Shown: piece by piece, positions 43,308 through 53,360 of the stretch | Position numbering within the stretch: position 1 is the first letter of the stretch | Layout: each line of letters opens with the position of its first letter | Assembly (NCBI GenBank): GCA_034401795.1 | Contig: JAVVLW010002701.1 | Location: 1 to 64,000, forward strand | DNA length: 64,000 nucleotides | Direction: 5' to 3' | Source: Chaetoderma sp. LZ-2023a | Lineage: Eukaryota > Mollusca > Caudofoveata > Chaetodermatida > Chaetodermatidae | Made by a program: the position numbers and the translations under genes | Notes under the pieces: model-generated | The model's input: only the letters and a program-made list of their open reading frames with translations | What the model was told of the DNA's origin: nothing | Databases searched by the model: none

Positions 43308-45368
43308 GGACCGGGTTGCGCGTCCTGTGGACGTTTTATGCATGTCAAGTTCTGGCCGCATCTGTGTTTTAGATGTAGCCCTTGTGGTCCATTGATTAAT
43401 TGTGACATATGTAAGCACTGGGGGGGCGAATTAATGTCCGAATTCTTGTGCTGCTTACAGGCGACGGACAAGGTGGTAGTGGAGGAGAAGAAGATGAAGC
43501 GGAAACGAGAGGTTGTAAGTGAGAAGGGTAAGGGGAAGGTCTCGTCCGCGGTGGATATGGAGACCTTTCGGACCGAGATGTTGGGAGAGATGAGGAGGAC
43601 AATAAAAGATTTGGTTCCAGGGTTGCTTCGTGGCATGCTTCCTGGACCAGATCCTTTATTGTCCTCTTCATCGGCTTCGGAGCAGGTAATCCCCGCCTCT
43701 GGATCGATTTTCCTTAGTCCGCTTCCGTTGTCCGACGATTCAGAGGTGGCCCCATTAGAGGGGGCGTTCCACGGCCCTGGCAGCAGGCTTTTTGCCGCGC
43801 CGATAGGGGACCGTGGACGGTTGTCGCTGGAACCCGCTGGCTGCTTATCAGTCCAGGGGTATCCGCACGCCGCGGTGGCCAGTACCTCCTATGGCGCCGT
43901 TCCTGGTCAGCCCGGGTTAGCTCTCTTTGCTGACCCGGGGTCTAATCTTTCTGACCAGGGTGATGAGGATTACCTGCTGGGGTCGCCGTCTGACGACGCG
44001 GACATGGATGAAGACGTTTGTGCACCCCTCGCGGGGAATACAGGCGCTCTTTTCCACGGTATTACTCACCCTGGAGTAAGGTCCGCGGTTCAGGTGGTGG
44101 CCCAGGGCGCTGCTGATGGCCAGCGGTACCGCATACCTCGGCTTGCCGAGAGTGTAGCTGGTGCTGGCCGGGCCCGTGGTAGGGCTCTATATACCCCGCG
44201 CTCTACCGCGGTGCCTGCTCCTGGTCAAACCAGTGATATTCTCATGCCGGTGCTGTCAGGCCCGCATGTTTTCCCTGGCTTGCCAGGTGTATCAGCGTAC
44301 CCGCCGTCTAGTACTGCTTGCGCTCAGGAGGAAGACGAAGGACCCCGTCTTGTAGAGCGCTCGCAGTTAGCCACGGAGGAGGATTGGTATGACGCTTGCC
44401 AGTGGTTGGTGAGCGTTAGGCCTGATCTGCCCGTGGAGCAGTCGGCTAGCCACCGTGTTCACACGCCGTGGTTAGCTGGGAAACCAACTGCTAACGCTAT
44501 GCCTTCTCTGCCGCTGGCGGAGCATGTCGTTGACATGTTCAAGGCGGCGGAGGCGTCCATTAACACGAGTGGACGTCTCGCGAAGGCCCCTCGCGAGGTG
44601 GCCAAGCGTTGTCGCATCGTGCCCCTGGACTACCAGCGGTACGGTGTGGTACCCAAGCCCAGCGTGGATGACCGCGCGGCTTTGGGTGAGGATACGCGGC
44701 CAGGATCCCGTTCTGACGCGGGGGTCTTGTGCGCGAACGCGTTGCGTTCGGCGAATACCGCGTTGCGTGATGCGGAGGAGAGTGGGAGGGCTTCGATTGC
44801 CGCTCTGTCCCACGTCTCCCAGCTGTTACAGGGGGTAGTAACGGCATCCGCATCGCGCCAGCCAGGCCCGCTCGCGGTCCAGCGAACCATCCAGGATGGT
44901 ATTAACCTGGCGCTGGACTGTATGACGCGGGCGGTGACCAGGAGTGTCAGGGCAAGACGCACATTTGCCCTGGACAATCTGTGCCCGTCTCAGGACCTGT
45001 ATAATAGGCTACTCCGTACGCCTATGACGGGTCCTGGTCTTTTTGGAGGTGAGGGATGTCGCCACCTCCAGGAGACGGTCACCCTGGTGAATAACCAGAG
45101 GGCGCTGCGCGAACAGTTTGAGGTACTGCGTCGTGCTAACGTTCGCGCCGCGGCCCCTGCGTATCGTCCCCTGCAGGCTCGAGGTGGTGCTGGCCAAGTC
45201 AGAGGCCAGCCGCCGTCGCAGCGCCGGCCTCGGCCGCGTGCGATTCGGCCAGCAGTGAGGGGGGCGCAGGCTCCTCAGCCGCCGTCAGCCAGGCAGCCGC
45301 CCGTGCACCGAGGTGCGCGCGGGGCGGGGCGGGTCGCGCGAGGATCTGGGCGTGGTTATCGTTCCTGA
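43308..45368 (+). CDS. gag: Gag-like protein, DIRS-C
   Basis: 686 residues from the candidate acceptor (703 with the leader exon), two fewer than copy A because the Lys run and a Ser run are shorter. It keeps the CASC/CFRC/CDIC cysteine block, the basic run, the acidic middle and the Arg/Gly-rich tail. Ends at UGA followed by C, as in A. Most differences from A are single substitutions. The absence of nonsense changes suggests recent insertion. Confidence 0.8.
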   Translation, partial: GPGCASCGRFMHVKFWPHLCFRCSPCGPLINCDICKHWGGELMSEFLCCLQATDKVVVEEKKMKRKREVVSEKGKGKVSSAVDMETFRTEMLGEMRRTIKDLVPGLLRGMLPGPDPLLSSSSASEQVIPASGSIFLSPLPLSDDSEVAPLEGAFHGPGSRLFAAPIGDRGRLSLEPAGCLSVQGYPHAAVASTSYGAVPGQPGLALFADPGSNLSDQGDEDYLLGSPSDDADMDEDVCAPLAGNTGALFHGITHPGVRSAVQVVAQGAADGQRYRIPRLAESVAGAGRARGRALYTPRSTAVPAPGQTSDILMPVLSGPHVFPGLPGVSAYPPSSTACAQEEDEGPRLVERSQLATEEDWYDACQWLVSVRPDLPVEQSASHRVHTPWLAGKPTANAMPSLPLAEHVVDMFKAAEASINTSGRLAKAPREVAKRCRIVPLDYQRYGVVPKPSVDDRAALGEDTRPGSRSDAGVLCANALRSANTALRDAEESGRASIAALSHVSQLLQGVVTASASRQPGPLAVQRTIQDGINLALDCMTRAVTRSVRARRTFALDNLCPSQDLYNRLLRTPMTGPGLFGGEGCRHLQETVTLVNNQRALREQFEVLRRANVRAAAPAYRPLQARGGAGQVRGQPPSQRRPRPRAIRPAVRGAQAPQPPSARQPPVHRGARGAGRVARGSGRGYRS

Positions 45369-45405
45369 CAGGGCGCTTACCGCGGTAAGGACCACGCCGG
45401 TGTGT

Positions 45406-47499
45406 ATGGCGACGGAGACAGTGCCGCTCTTGCATGCCTTGTGTCCACCGCGGTCCCTAGGTGGACCGGTGGGAGGCCGGCTAGCCGACCACATGCAAGA
45501 GTGGGAACGGTTAACTCAGGACCGTTTAGTCTTGCGATGGCTTTCCGTGGGGTATCATCCAGAGTGGATGACAGGCCCGCCGTCGCGACTGTCTCTGGTG
45601 CCAATCTGGACTCCCGTTCCGAGAGATCCAGATCAAAGGTTGTGTATCGAGGAGGAGATAAATTCCCTCGTACTAAAAGGAGCTATTCAGCCGGCACAAA
45701 GGTGTCCGGGCTTCTATTCAACCCTGTTCTTGGTAACAAAACGCACCGGTGGGTGGAGACCGATTCTCAACCTCAAGCCATTGAACAAGTTCATCGAGAC
45801 GCCCAGTTTCAAGATGGAAACGGTGCGCTCGGTGTTGGCGGGGTTGGAGAGGGGGATGTGGACGGCGTCGATAGATTTGAAGGACGCTTATTTCCACATC
45901 CCCATCCACAGGAGTTTCTGTCGCTTCCTGAGATTTGCATTCCAGGGCAGACAGTGGGAATTCAGGGTGTTGCCCTTCGGAATTTCCACGGCTCCTCGGG
46001 TTTTCACCCGTGTGGTTCTTGCGATCACAGCATACCTCCGCAGGAGAAGCATAGCAGTCCACACGTACATAGACGACTGGCTGTTGAAAGCGCACACCCG
46101 GGAAAGTTTGTCCGCCAATCTGGAGATTGTTTTGAAAATTCTCACAGACTTGGGCTGGATGATCAATTTCCCAAAATCAGAGCTGACTCCATCCCAGAAG
46201 TTTGTTTACCTGGGGATGTTCTTCGATCTGGAGACAGGATATGTTTATCCTACTCAGGAGAGGGTTCAAATACTCATCTCGTTGATTCAGTCAGTGTGCG
46301 ACAGTCGTCATGTCCTGGCACGGGTTTACTTGAGAATGCTGGGGTTGATGGTTTCGTTGGAACCAGTCATTCCTCAGGCCGCCTTACGCAGGCGGCCGAT
46401 CCAGTTGTTTCTCATGACACAATGGACCCAGAGTACAGGTTCGCTGGACTCGAATGTGTCAGTGTTGGCGCCTCTGATTCACCACCTGCAATGGTGGTTG
46501 AATACAGAGAATCTCTTACCGGGGGTTTTGCTAACCCCTCCCCACCCTCAGGTGACTGTGTATACAGATGCATCGATGGAGGGCTGGGGAGCTTGCCTGG
46601 AAGAATCCACGATATCAGGGCTTTGGAATCTGGAACAGTCACAGGAACATATAAATCTACTGGAGCTAAGAGCAGTAGTCCTGGGCCTGGAACATTTCTT
46701 ACAGAAAGTTCAGGGCAAGATTGTTCTTATTCGTTCAGACAACTCAACAGTTGTGACTTACATAAACCGCCAGGGCGGAACGAAGTCGCCCAGTCTCTGT
46801 ATGATGACATGGAAACTGCTATGTTGGTGTCTGGATCACCAGATTACCTTGAAAGCAGTTCATATTCCGGGAAGGTTAAACCTGCTTGCAGACTCATTGA
46901 GCCGAAGGATGAGTGTTTTACCCACGGAATGGCAACTAAATCAATGTGTGGCGGATCGTCTGTTCGACCATTGGGGGAAACCCAACATCGATTTGTTCGC
47001 AACGAAGGAGAATGCGAAGATGACGACGTACGTCTCTCCGATTCCGGATCCAAGCGCTTTCGCAACAGATGCGTTAGCTATCAGCTGGGGGAGAATGTAT
47101 GCATACGCATTCCCTCCAGCAATCCTGATTCCAAAAATTCTTCAGAAAATCAGACAAGAGGAATGCCAAGTGCTTCTGATCGCCCCGGATTGGCCAAGCC
47201 GATCATGGTATACGGATCTGCTGGACCTTCTGGTCTGCAATCCGGTTCCTCTGCCTCTGATGGACGATATTATCTTCCAGGGCAAGGCCCTTCACAGCAA
47301 TCCGTCAATGTTCAGATTGACTGCGTGGATGTTGTCAAGGAATCTAGAATTAAGGAGGGCTTTTCTGAGCAAGCAGCCATGTTTATGGCCAAAGCCAGGA
47401 GGGGGTCAACCTCCAGAGCATATAATTATAAAATCAACAGATTTGCAGAATGGTGCTCAAAAAGATGTATTGATCCAATGGATTCATCTATTCAAGTAG
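45406..47499 (+). CDS. RT: Reverse transcriptase / RNase H / methyltransferase-like polyprotein, DIRS-C
   Basis: 697 residues, the same length as copy A and almost the same sequence. RT (SIDLKDAYFHIPI, LPFGISTAPRVFT, YIDD), RNase H (YTDAS, LLELRA, RSDNS, LLADSLSRR) and the methyltransferase-like tail (NIDLFATKEN ... APDWPSRSWY) are all present. Differences from A include V to L and K to E changes. The start is chosen as the first in-frame ATG; the frame is open from before 45313 and overlaps the end of gag. Confidence 0.92.
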   Translation: MATETVPLLHALCPPRSLGGPVGGRLADHMQEWERLTQDRLVLRWLSVGYHPEWMTGPPSRLSLVPIWTPVPRDPDQRLCIEEEINSLVLKGAIQPAQRCPGFYSTLFLVTKRTGGWRPILNLKPLNKFIETPSFKMETVRSVLAGLERGMWTASIDLKDAYFHIPIHRSFCRFLRFAFQGRQWEFRVLPFGISTAPRVFTRVVLAITAYLRRRSIAVHTYIDDWLLKAHTRESLSANLEIVLKILTDLGWMINFPKSELTPSQKFVYLGMFFDLETGYVYPTQERVQILISLIQSVCDSRHVLARVYLRMLGLMVSLEPVIPQAALRRRPIQLFLMTQWTQSTGSLDSNVSVLAPLIHHLQWWLNTENLLPGVLLTPPHPQVTVYTDASMEGWGACLEESTISGLWNLEQSQEHINLLELRAVVLGLEHFLQKVQGKIVLIRSDNSTVVTYINRQGGTKSPSLCMMTWKLLCWCLDHQITLKAVHIPGRLNLLADSLSRRMSVLPTEWQLNQCVADRLFDHWGKPNIDLFATKENAKMTTYVSPIPDPSAFATDALAISWGRMYAYAFPPAILIPKILQKIRQEECQVLLIAPDWPSRSWYTDLLDLLVCNPVPLPLMDDIIFQGKALHSNPSMFRLTAWMLSRNLELRRAFLSKQPCLWPKPGGGQPPEHIIIKSTDLQNGAQKDVLIQWIHLFK

Positions 47500-48338
47500 T
47501 AGCTGATTTCCTCTGTCACCTCTATGATGCCTATAGCCTCAAGCCTAACTCTATTGCTGGTTATAAGTCAGCATTAATGTCTGTTATTCCTTGCTTGGCT
47601 AAGAGGGGAAGTGATGAAGTAAATACATTGAATGTATTAATTAAAGGCATGGGCAATCTAAGACCAAGGAATCCTCCTGTGATTCCGTCTTGGAGTTTAT
47701 CGCTAGTGCTTCAAGTACTAGGTGATAAGCCTTTTGAACCACTTAGTTCCATTTCTATGAAACTATTAACACTGAAGACTGTGTTTTTAATTGCTGCGGC
47801 CTCGGCTAGGCGTAGGAGTGAGATTCATGCCTTATCAGCCGAGGATGACCGTTTTGTGGTTTCAGGGGAAGGCCTTAAGCTGCTACCTAGGGTTAATTTC
47901 TTGGCTAAAAATCAGTCGTTGAAATATCCAGGTCAACCTATTATTTTGCCTGCTTTAACTAGATATGATCCTAATTCTAAAGCATGGTGTCCCGTCCGGG
48001 CGCTGCGCCGGTACAAACAACGTACGGCGGCATGGCGCACCGACCAGTCAGCGTTATGGTTGTCATATATTGAACCCCATGGGAGGGCTTCTAAGGACAC
48101 CATTTCCAGGTGGATTGTGGAATGCATTCAGTTTTGCCATAAATCCGCCACCGGGAAGCAGGTTGACGTGGCCAAGGCTCACAGTGTCCGCGGCGTAGTG
48201 ACATCCACGGCCCTATTTAATGGGGTCCCTGTGGATGATATTATGTCGGTGGCTCAGTGGCACTGTGAGTCAAGTTTTACAGACCATTATCTCCGTGACA
48301 CCTCTAATCCTCTCGCCTTGTCGGTTTTGAAAAAATAA
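45537..48338 (+). CDS. YR: Tyrosine recombinase in a long frame overlapping RT, DIRS-C
   Basis: Same arrangement as copy A: open from the gag stop to 48338, first in-frame ATG at 45537, recombinase domain in the last 325 or so residues. ARRRSEIHAL, AHSVRG and FTDHYLRD supply the Arg, His-x-x-Arg and Tyr catalytic residues. The part overlapping RT carries a few amino-acid differences from A but no stops. Confidence 0.85.
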   Translation: MAFRGVSSRVDDRPAVATVSGANLDSRSERSRSKVVYRGGDKFPRTKRSYSAGTKVSGLLFNPVLGNKTHRWVETDSQPQAIEQVHRDAQFQDGNGALGVGGVGEGDVDGVDRFEGRLFPHPHPQEFLSLPEICIPGQTVGIQGVALRNFHGSSGFHPCGSCDHSIPPQEKHSSPHVHRRLAVESAHPGKFVRQSGDCFENSHRLGLDDQFPKIRADSIPEVCLPGDVLRSGDRICLSYSGEGSNTHLVDSVSVRQSSCPGTGLLENAGVDGFVGTSHSSGRLTQAADPVVSHDTMDPEYRFAGLECVSVGASDSPPAMVVEYRESLTGGFANPSPPSGDCVYRCIDGGLGSLPGRIHDIRALESGTVTGTYKSTGAKSSSPGPGTFLTESSGQDCSYSFRQLNSCDLHKPPGRNEVAQSLYDDMETAMLVSGSPDYLESSSYSGKVKPACRLIEPKDECFTHGMATKSMCGGSSVRPLGETQHRFVRNEGECEDDDVRLSDSGSKRFRNRCVSYQLGENVCIRIPSSNPDSKNSSENQTRGMPSASDRPGLAKPIMVYGSAGPSGLQSGSSASDGRYYLPGQGPSQQSVNVQIDCVDVVKESRIKEGFSEQAAMFMAKARRGSTSRAYNYKINRFAEWCSKRCIDPMDSSIQVVADFLCHLYDAYSLKPNSIAGYKSALMSVIPCLAKRGSDEVNTLNVLIKGMGNLRPRNPPVIPSWSLSLVLQVLGDKPFEPLSSISMKLLTLKTVFLIAAASARRRSEIHALSAEDDRFVVSGEGLKLLPRVNFLAKNQSLKYPGQPIILPALTRYDPNSKAWCPVRALRRYKQRTAAWRTDQSALWLSYIEPHGRASKDTISRWIVECIQFCHKSATGKQVDVAKAHSVRGVVTSTALFNGVPVDDIMSVAQWHCESSFTDHYLRDTSNPLALSVLKK

Positions 48339-48869
48339 ATCGGTTTATATTTTTTGAGGTGATTTCCTCATTACTTATATATATCACAATTAATTTATGG
48401 AAACACCCACTTTTTTGGGCCTGCATCAGTCTTTACCGATGGGAAGATGATGTCAGCAGCCGTTTACAACAAGGTCAGTCTTGTTCATGTGTTGTCCGTT
48501 GTTGATTGTATTGTCACGATTACCCGTTATTAATATGGTGATGGTTTGTGTATTTGTGTGGTTCATTGTTGAGAGTTACGAAAATGGAGCTTTTTCGTCT
48601 CTGTCCTGTAGTACATGGCACTTGTACGTAGAGAGCGTATAGGACATTGAGGTCAGTCGACTCTTCCTCCCAGGAAGGAGGGGGGGGGAGCGCATATGAC
48701 ATTCGGTCATCTCTCATACATCGGTCGTGTTATCCGATGGTTAGTCAAATCCTGACTGTTTTTTCTTACAGTTTCAGAAGTTTAAGTGCCTTAAACGCAG
48801 AAAAGCGTATTGGGATGAGCTGGTCTTTTGACCTCGCCTCCCTCCCGCCAGATTCACTTTCGAATTCTG
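48339..48869 (+). other. 3' untranslated region, DIRS-C
   Basis: Matches 7791-8322 of copy A. Includes the G-rich tract and hairpin at 48672-48737. Confidence 0.7.
48672..48737 (+). promoter_or_regulatory. G-rich polypurine tract plus small hairpin, DIRS-C
   Basis: 'aggaaggagggggg...gagcgcat', with a slightly shorter G run than A, then ATCGG (48720-48724) facing CCGAT (48733-48737). Confidence 0.55.
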
Positions 48870-48970
48870 GCAATATCAAAAGTATTAGGGAGGTAAGTAT
48901 ACTCTTGAAGTGAAATAAACGAAATCTAGGATTTCTTTTTTCACGAGAGAGTTGATACTTACCTCCCTAG
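48870..48970 (+). repeat. Internal complementary region, DIRS-C
   Basis: 48870-48915 complements the left end and 48916-48969 complements the right end of copy C. Confidence 0.93.
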
Positions 48971-49038
48971 ATACGGACCCGGCCTCTCCACCCCACAGAG
49001 GCTCGGTCTTCAGGCTCTTAATAGTTGCATGTGTGTCA

Positions 49039-49214
49039 GCCAATAATCTAGTCAGAGGAAGTGCTAGTCTGCGCATGCGCGGTGGTGGGGCTGGCATCCG
49101 CCAGACTACGCTCTGACTCCCTGCCCACTAGGGGCGCCTAACTGTTTTAATCTGAGTGTTTATTGAGTGAAAGCGAATATTTAGCAATATCAAAAGTATT
49201 AGGGAGGTAAGTAT
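49039..49214 (+). repeat. Right inverted terminal repeat, DIRS-C
   Basis: Inverted copy of 42228-42402, then a right-specific extension to 49253. Confidence 0.9.
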
Positions 49215-49253
49215 CAACTCTCTCGTGAAAAAAGAAATCCTAGATTTCGTTTA

Positions 49254-49534
49254 GTCTGTGTGAAGTTATGTATGTATGCGTACATTCGCGTATGCGTGCA
49301 TGCGTTTGTGTGTCATGTCTGTGTGCATGCATCCGCGTGTGTTTCAATTTTATATTACCCATCTTATCTCTAATGTGTTTGCTAGCGTGGATTACATGTT
49401 GTCTGACTTCAAAGTACAGACAGCCATATGTAACAGACCATATGTTCCTTCTGGTGCCGGAAGATTGTGTCTCTACGATAGCGGGGTCCTTTACTTTTTT
49501 AAACATTTAATGCTTATGCCTGGTCAGGAAAAGA
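49254..49534. other. Non-coding, GT/ATGC-rich flank of DIRS-C
   Basis: Alternating 'gtatgcgtacattcgcgtat' at the insertion flank. No gene seen. Confidence 0.55.
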
Positions 49535-49737
49535 AAAGAAATTTGCTCAGGGAATATCCATTTGCAGGCCAAGAGGAGACTATATTTGACAAAAGACCGC
49601 TCGAATGACTGGCTAGTCTATCAAACCAGTTATTTCAGTAGTAAAATTTCAAAAATAGTCTGCTCTTGCCCCACCAGTGGACATTTCATACGCCCACTAC
49701 AGAGGCCAGTTTTTGCTGGCTTAACCATTAAAAGGTT
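49535..49737. repeat. Hairpin MITE, diverged
   Basis: 'tatccatttgcaggccaaga', 'tgactggctagtctatcaaa', 'aaaatagtctgctcttg', 'taaccattaaaagg'. Confidence 0.7.
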
Positions 49738-50786
49738 CAAATTTGTCAAATCTAGCTTACAGAGGATGGCCCTAGATAGCCTCCATCAATTTGCTTCAAA
49801 TTGTTTACATCAATGCCTGATAACAAGTGTGGTTTGAGATTGTGTTTCATCAATCTACAGTCATGAGAAATCTCTTCTGAAAGAGTATTTGTCTGTAATG
49901 ATGACTTTAGGAGCCTTGCATGAAATTGCCTCACTGCTTACACTTGTATACATCACGACAAAATCTCACTTAAAGGATTGTAAGTCAGCACAATTTGTCC
50001 GTTTTGACTGAGCTATCTCCGTGAACTGGACTATAAACCCCTGATGAGCGTCAGGTGGTAGTCAGATAATAAGGTCTACTGGAAGAATAAAGATGATTTT
50101 CTCCCTTAGATGAGCCGGCTTTAAAGTGTGGAGACATGCAAGTACTGATCACAAAAGGCAGCCTTTAGACATGCAGTAGTGCTGGTGGACACCAATCCTA
50201 GCTGCTGAACAAAGCATCTTAATGGGAGTGATTACCTGTGTTCAATTTTACTCCATCAACCTGCTTGCACCTGATCTCTACCACAAAGCCAACACAGGTC
50301 GCGATACTGGAATGCTTCCAGGCCATCACAGTGCTTCCACACTATCTGGACATCCATCCATTAGGCTCCTCTTTAGAACATGAGTCTCATTGGACTAATT
50401 TCCATTGAATCCATTGGCATCACCAATGCTGACTGTTATCCACCCATCCCTTTTGCATTACTGCAAGTCACAGATTACTGCAAGTCACGATATCTCTGAA
50501 ACAAAGACATTTTTCTCAAAAATATGGTTTGTTCTTGTTACCCTTAGAATGTGTTGCTCGGTGGGGACATGTGAGCATTACTTCTCTTTTATGGCTCAAA
50601 GCATTTATCACACCGCCTAAATGAGAAGTGTTTTGAACATCTTGTTATCTTGTCAATTCATAGAATTTATGCCAAATTCAGTGTTATCATTTAGGAAACA
50701 TTCTGATGTATATTTTGATAATAATCTGACAGGATCAAATTAGCGTTTAAGATTGTAATAATATTTCTTCCGTCAATAATAACAGT
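49738..50786. other. Non-coding, no gene seen
   Basis: About 1 kb of intronic DNA with short frames only. Confidence 0.55.
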
Positions 50787-51027
50787 TTAACCCTTTAAAA
50801 CTCATATCAGCCAAAAGCGGCTTCTGCAGTGGTCTTGAGAAATGCCCATTTGCAGACCAATAGAAGACTATTTTTTATATTTTACCACTGGAATGACTGG
50901 CTCAATAACCGAGCCAGTCATTCCCAGTGGTAAATTTTCAAAAATAGTCTTCTCTTTGTCTGCAAATCGACGCTTTCTATCAGAAAATTGAAATTTTCTT
51001 GAATAAATTTGGGGGTTAAAGGGTTAA
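50787..51027. repeat. Hairpin MITE with both TTAA ends
   Basis: TTAA at 50787-50790 and 51024-51027. Termini CCCTTTAAAACTCA and 'gggggttaaaggg'. Near-perfect hairpin around 'ggctcaataaccgagcca'. The best template for the canonical element. Confidence 0.92.
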
Positions 51028-51876
51028 ATACTGATTCATCAGAGTGAATTATTCGCTAATGCTTGGTCTGTTACTGTCATTCAAAAGGCTGAAACGCAGA
51101 TCCACTACACAGATCCACCGTAATTTCCTGCTTCTATTCCATACAACTAACCACTACATAGCAGTAGCTTGGAAAAAATGTGGCCTACCAGCAGAGGTCT
51201 CAAGTTAACATTGGATACAATTGGCATTTGCCAAACACGCAACATAGTCTATGTCCTGAATGGCTAAGTTTGTGGACAACAATACATAGATTTACTTGGG
51301 CCCCCAAAAACCGGATATAAGAATACCACCGCTCCACTACTATCCTCTACAACCATGAAAGATACGACTTATCAGTATCATGTCGTTTCAATTAAGCCAG
51401 ACACTACAGAAATGACACACGCTATAGTACCATACAAGTCCTATCCCCAAGACCATCAGATGTTTTTGTATTCAGATCCTAACATGTGGAGATGGCAACA
51501 GATTGCCACAAGATTCACAAACCCCACACGATGCAAAGAGATAGCTTTGCGGTCTATGAAACTTCCCTTCGGGTATCTCAAATGCCAATTGGGACACTAA
51601 ATCGTTATTACAGTGTAAAGCTGAGTTTTACTAATTGCATTCATCAACCGACCTCCTTTACTCTCATAATGTTACCATAAGTTATTTCCATCTACTGTAT
51701 AATGTTACTCTGTTAGAGACTTTGTCAGTTCATTCTATACCTATTTACCATCAAGATCTGCGTAGCACAAATTACTATTTCACTGGATGTAAAGATATCT
51801 CTTGGTTCACTCCACTCAGTCGTTACAGGATACAACCCTCTAACAAACTCTGTCTCTCTTTACCATCAATATCACT
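51028..51876. other. Non-coding; possible Penelope GIY-YIG relic
   Basis: Around 51220-51290 one frame reads CQTRNIVYVLNG, a stop, then VCGQQYI, reminiscent of the GIY-YIG start in Penelope-like elements ('C.T.NVVY...C..QY.G'). Too decayed to assign firmly; the rest is unassigned. Confidence 0.35.
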
Positions 51877-52097
51877 TTAACCCTTTAACACTTAAATTTT
51901 CATTTTTTGCATTCAAAATGTCCATTTGCAGACCAAGAGAAGATTATTTTTGAAAATTTATCACTGGAATGGCTCGGTTATCAAGCCAGTCATTCTAGTG
52001 ATAAATGTTAAAAAAGTGGCTTCTCTTGGTCTGAAAATGGACATTTCTCAAGACCTGCAGAGGCCGTTTTTGGCTGATATGAGTGCTAAAGGGTTAA
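51877..52097. repeat. Hairpin MITE with both TTAA ends
   Basis: TTAA at 51877-51880 and 52094-52097. Termini CCCTTTAACACTTA and 'gagtgctaaaggg'. One central arm is shortened. Confidence 0.9.
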
Positions 52098-52389
52098 CGC
52101 ATGGTGGTTTGAATAATCATTCAGTCAAAATATTATGATAACCATATAGCTGTTGAACATGATTTTTGGAAATAGTAAGATGTTGTGCTCTCGACATCTA
52201 AGATAACACTTCTAATAGCCACTGATATATTAAGTCCACGTATCACTTGATGTGGCTATAAGCATTATGTTTGCGTGACAACTTAACGCTGTTCAGTGTG
52301 TGTATGGAGTTTGGACGACGTGATCACCAGGTAACATCGTTGTTGTAAATACGGTTCTTGTTGTATAAATACGACAAATGCACCTTTCT

Positions 52390-52790
52390 ACTTTATCCAT
52401 CCATCATATGACATCATAATCAACTACGTGACATATAGAATGACATCACAATCATTATGACATCATGAATAACTTAGATAAGTACATCACGAACGCATAG
52501 TTGAAGACGGACTATGCGTTGTTGTACGAATTGTATGTACTATTTAATAAATATCCTGTTGATTATTTGAAACTAATTTGATTAGGCGCTGTTGCTGCCA
52601 TAGGCAGCAACAGCACCCAGTCAAATTATTTTCAAAATATTCAACAGCTTCCTTGTATAGTTTTCTGGAAATTGATTGTCAGGGAGTTCATAGATCGATC
52701 GATCCCAACACGAGCAAGATGTGGGTGGAGCTTAGCTAGTGATGGGCGGGGCATAGCTAAAACTGGAAAGGTCCATTGGTATGCATGTGT
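52390..52790 (+). repeat. P-family repeat, full length
   Basis: Starts 'catccatcatatgacatcat'. The central palindrome is 'gctgttgctgccataggcag' with arms out to 'gttgattatttgaaac' and 'caaaatattcaacag'. Ends in the 'ggagcttagctagtgatggg' tail. Confidence 0.85.
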
Positions 52791-52814
52791 CATTGCTTTA
52801 GTTCCAGTTCCATC

Positions 52815-53012
52815 TTTAACACTCAAGCTGGCCAAAAGTGGCCTCTGTAGAGTGCTTGAGAAATTTCCATTTTCACACCACAAGAAGACTAATTTTTTTT
52901 AATTTACCACTGGAATGACAGGCTCAATAACCAAGACAGTCAGTCCAGTGGTAAATTTTCAAAAATAGCATTATGGTCTGCAAATTGACCAATTTGATGG
53001 TTAAAGGGTTAA
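52815..53012. repeat. Hairpin MITE, left end shortened
   Basis: 'ctttaacactcaagctggcc' to 'gatggttaaagggttaa'. Central 'ggctcaataaccaagaca' is mutated. Confidence 0.8.
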
Positions 53013-53029
53013 GATTCCATTCACCTGTT

Positions 53030-53256
53030 TTAACCTGTTAATGGTCAAGGTGGCCAAAATGTCATGTGCAGTGGTCTTAGAGAATGTCGATTTGCAAGCC
53101 AAGTGAGGAGTACTTTTATCCACGGGAAATGACTGGCTCAATAACTGAGCGAGTCATACCAGCTGTCATATCAGTGGTAGACCTTAGAAAACAGTCTTCT
53201 TGGCCTGCAAATGGACATTGAATAAGCAGAAATTTTAATTCTCTTGACAAATTTAA
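53030..53256. repeat. Hairpin MITE, diverged
   Basis: TTAA at 53030-53033, 'ctgttaatggtcaaggtggc', central 'ggctcaataactgagcgag', TTAA at 53253-53256. Confidence 0.75.
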
Positions 53257-53269
53257 GCCATTGACATTT

Positions 53270-53360
53270 ATTTTCAGGGCAACAATACAGGAAAACTGTT
53301 GAATTTTTGAAATTAATTTGAATGGCTCCAAGTCAAATTAATTTCAAAATATTCTTCATA
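53270..53360. repeat. P-family core
   Basis: 'ctgttgaatttttgaaatta' facing 'caaattaatttcaaaatatt' with a short centre. Confidence 0.65.

Larger units (their letters stand above)
42213..49253 (+). mobile_element. DIRS-type retrotransposon, copy C
   Basis: About 7.04 kb, nearly identical to copy A throughout and with all frames open. It lies within the large intron between candidate exons 4 and 5, in the same orientation as the exons. The flanks are GT-rich and unrelated to those of A, confirming an independent insertion. Its inverted repeats differ from those of A at several positions but agree with each other. Confidence 0.93.

Noticed and set aside
49276..49608. 110-codon frame next to DIRS-C
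   Set aside because: Runs from GT-rich DNA into a MITE; composition gives no support as an exon, and splice sites are weak.
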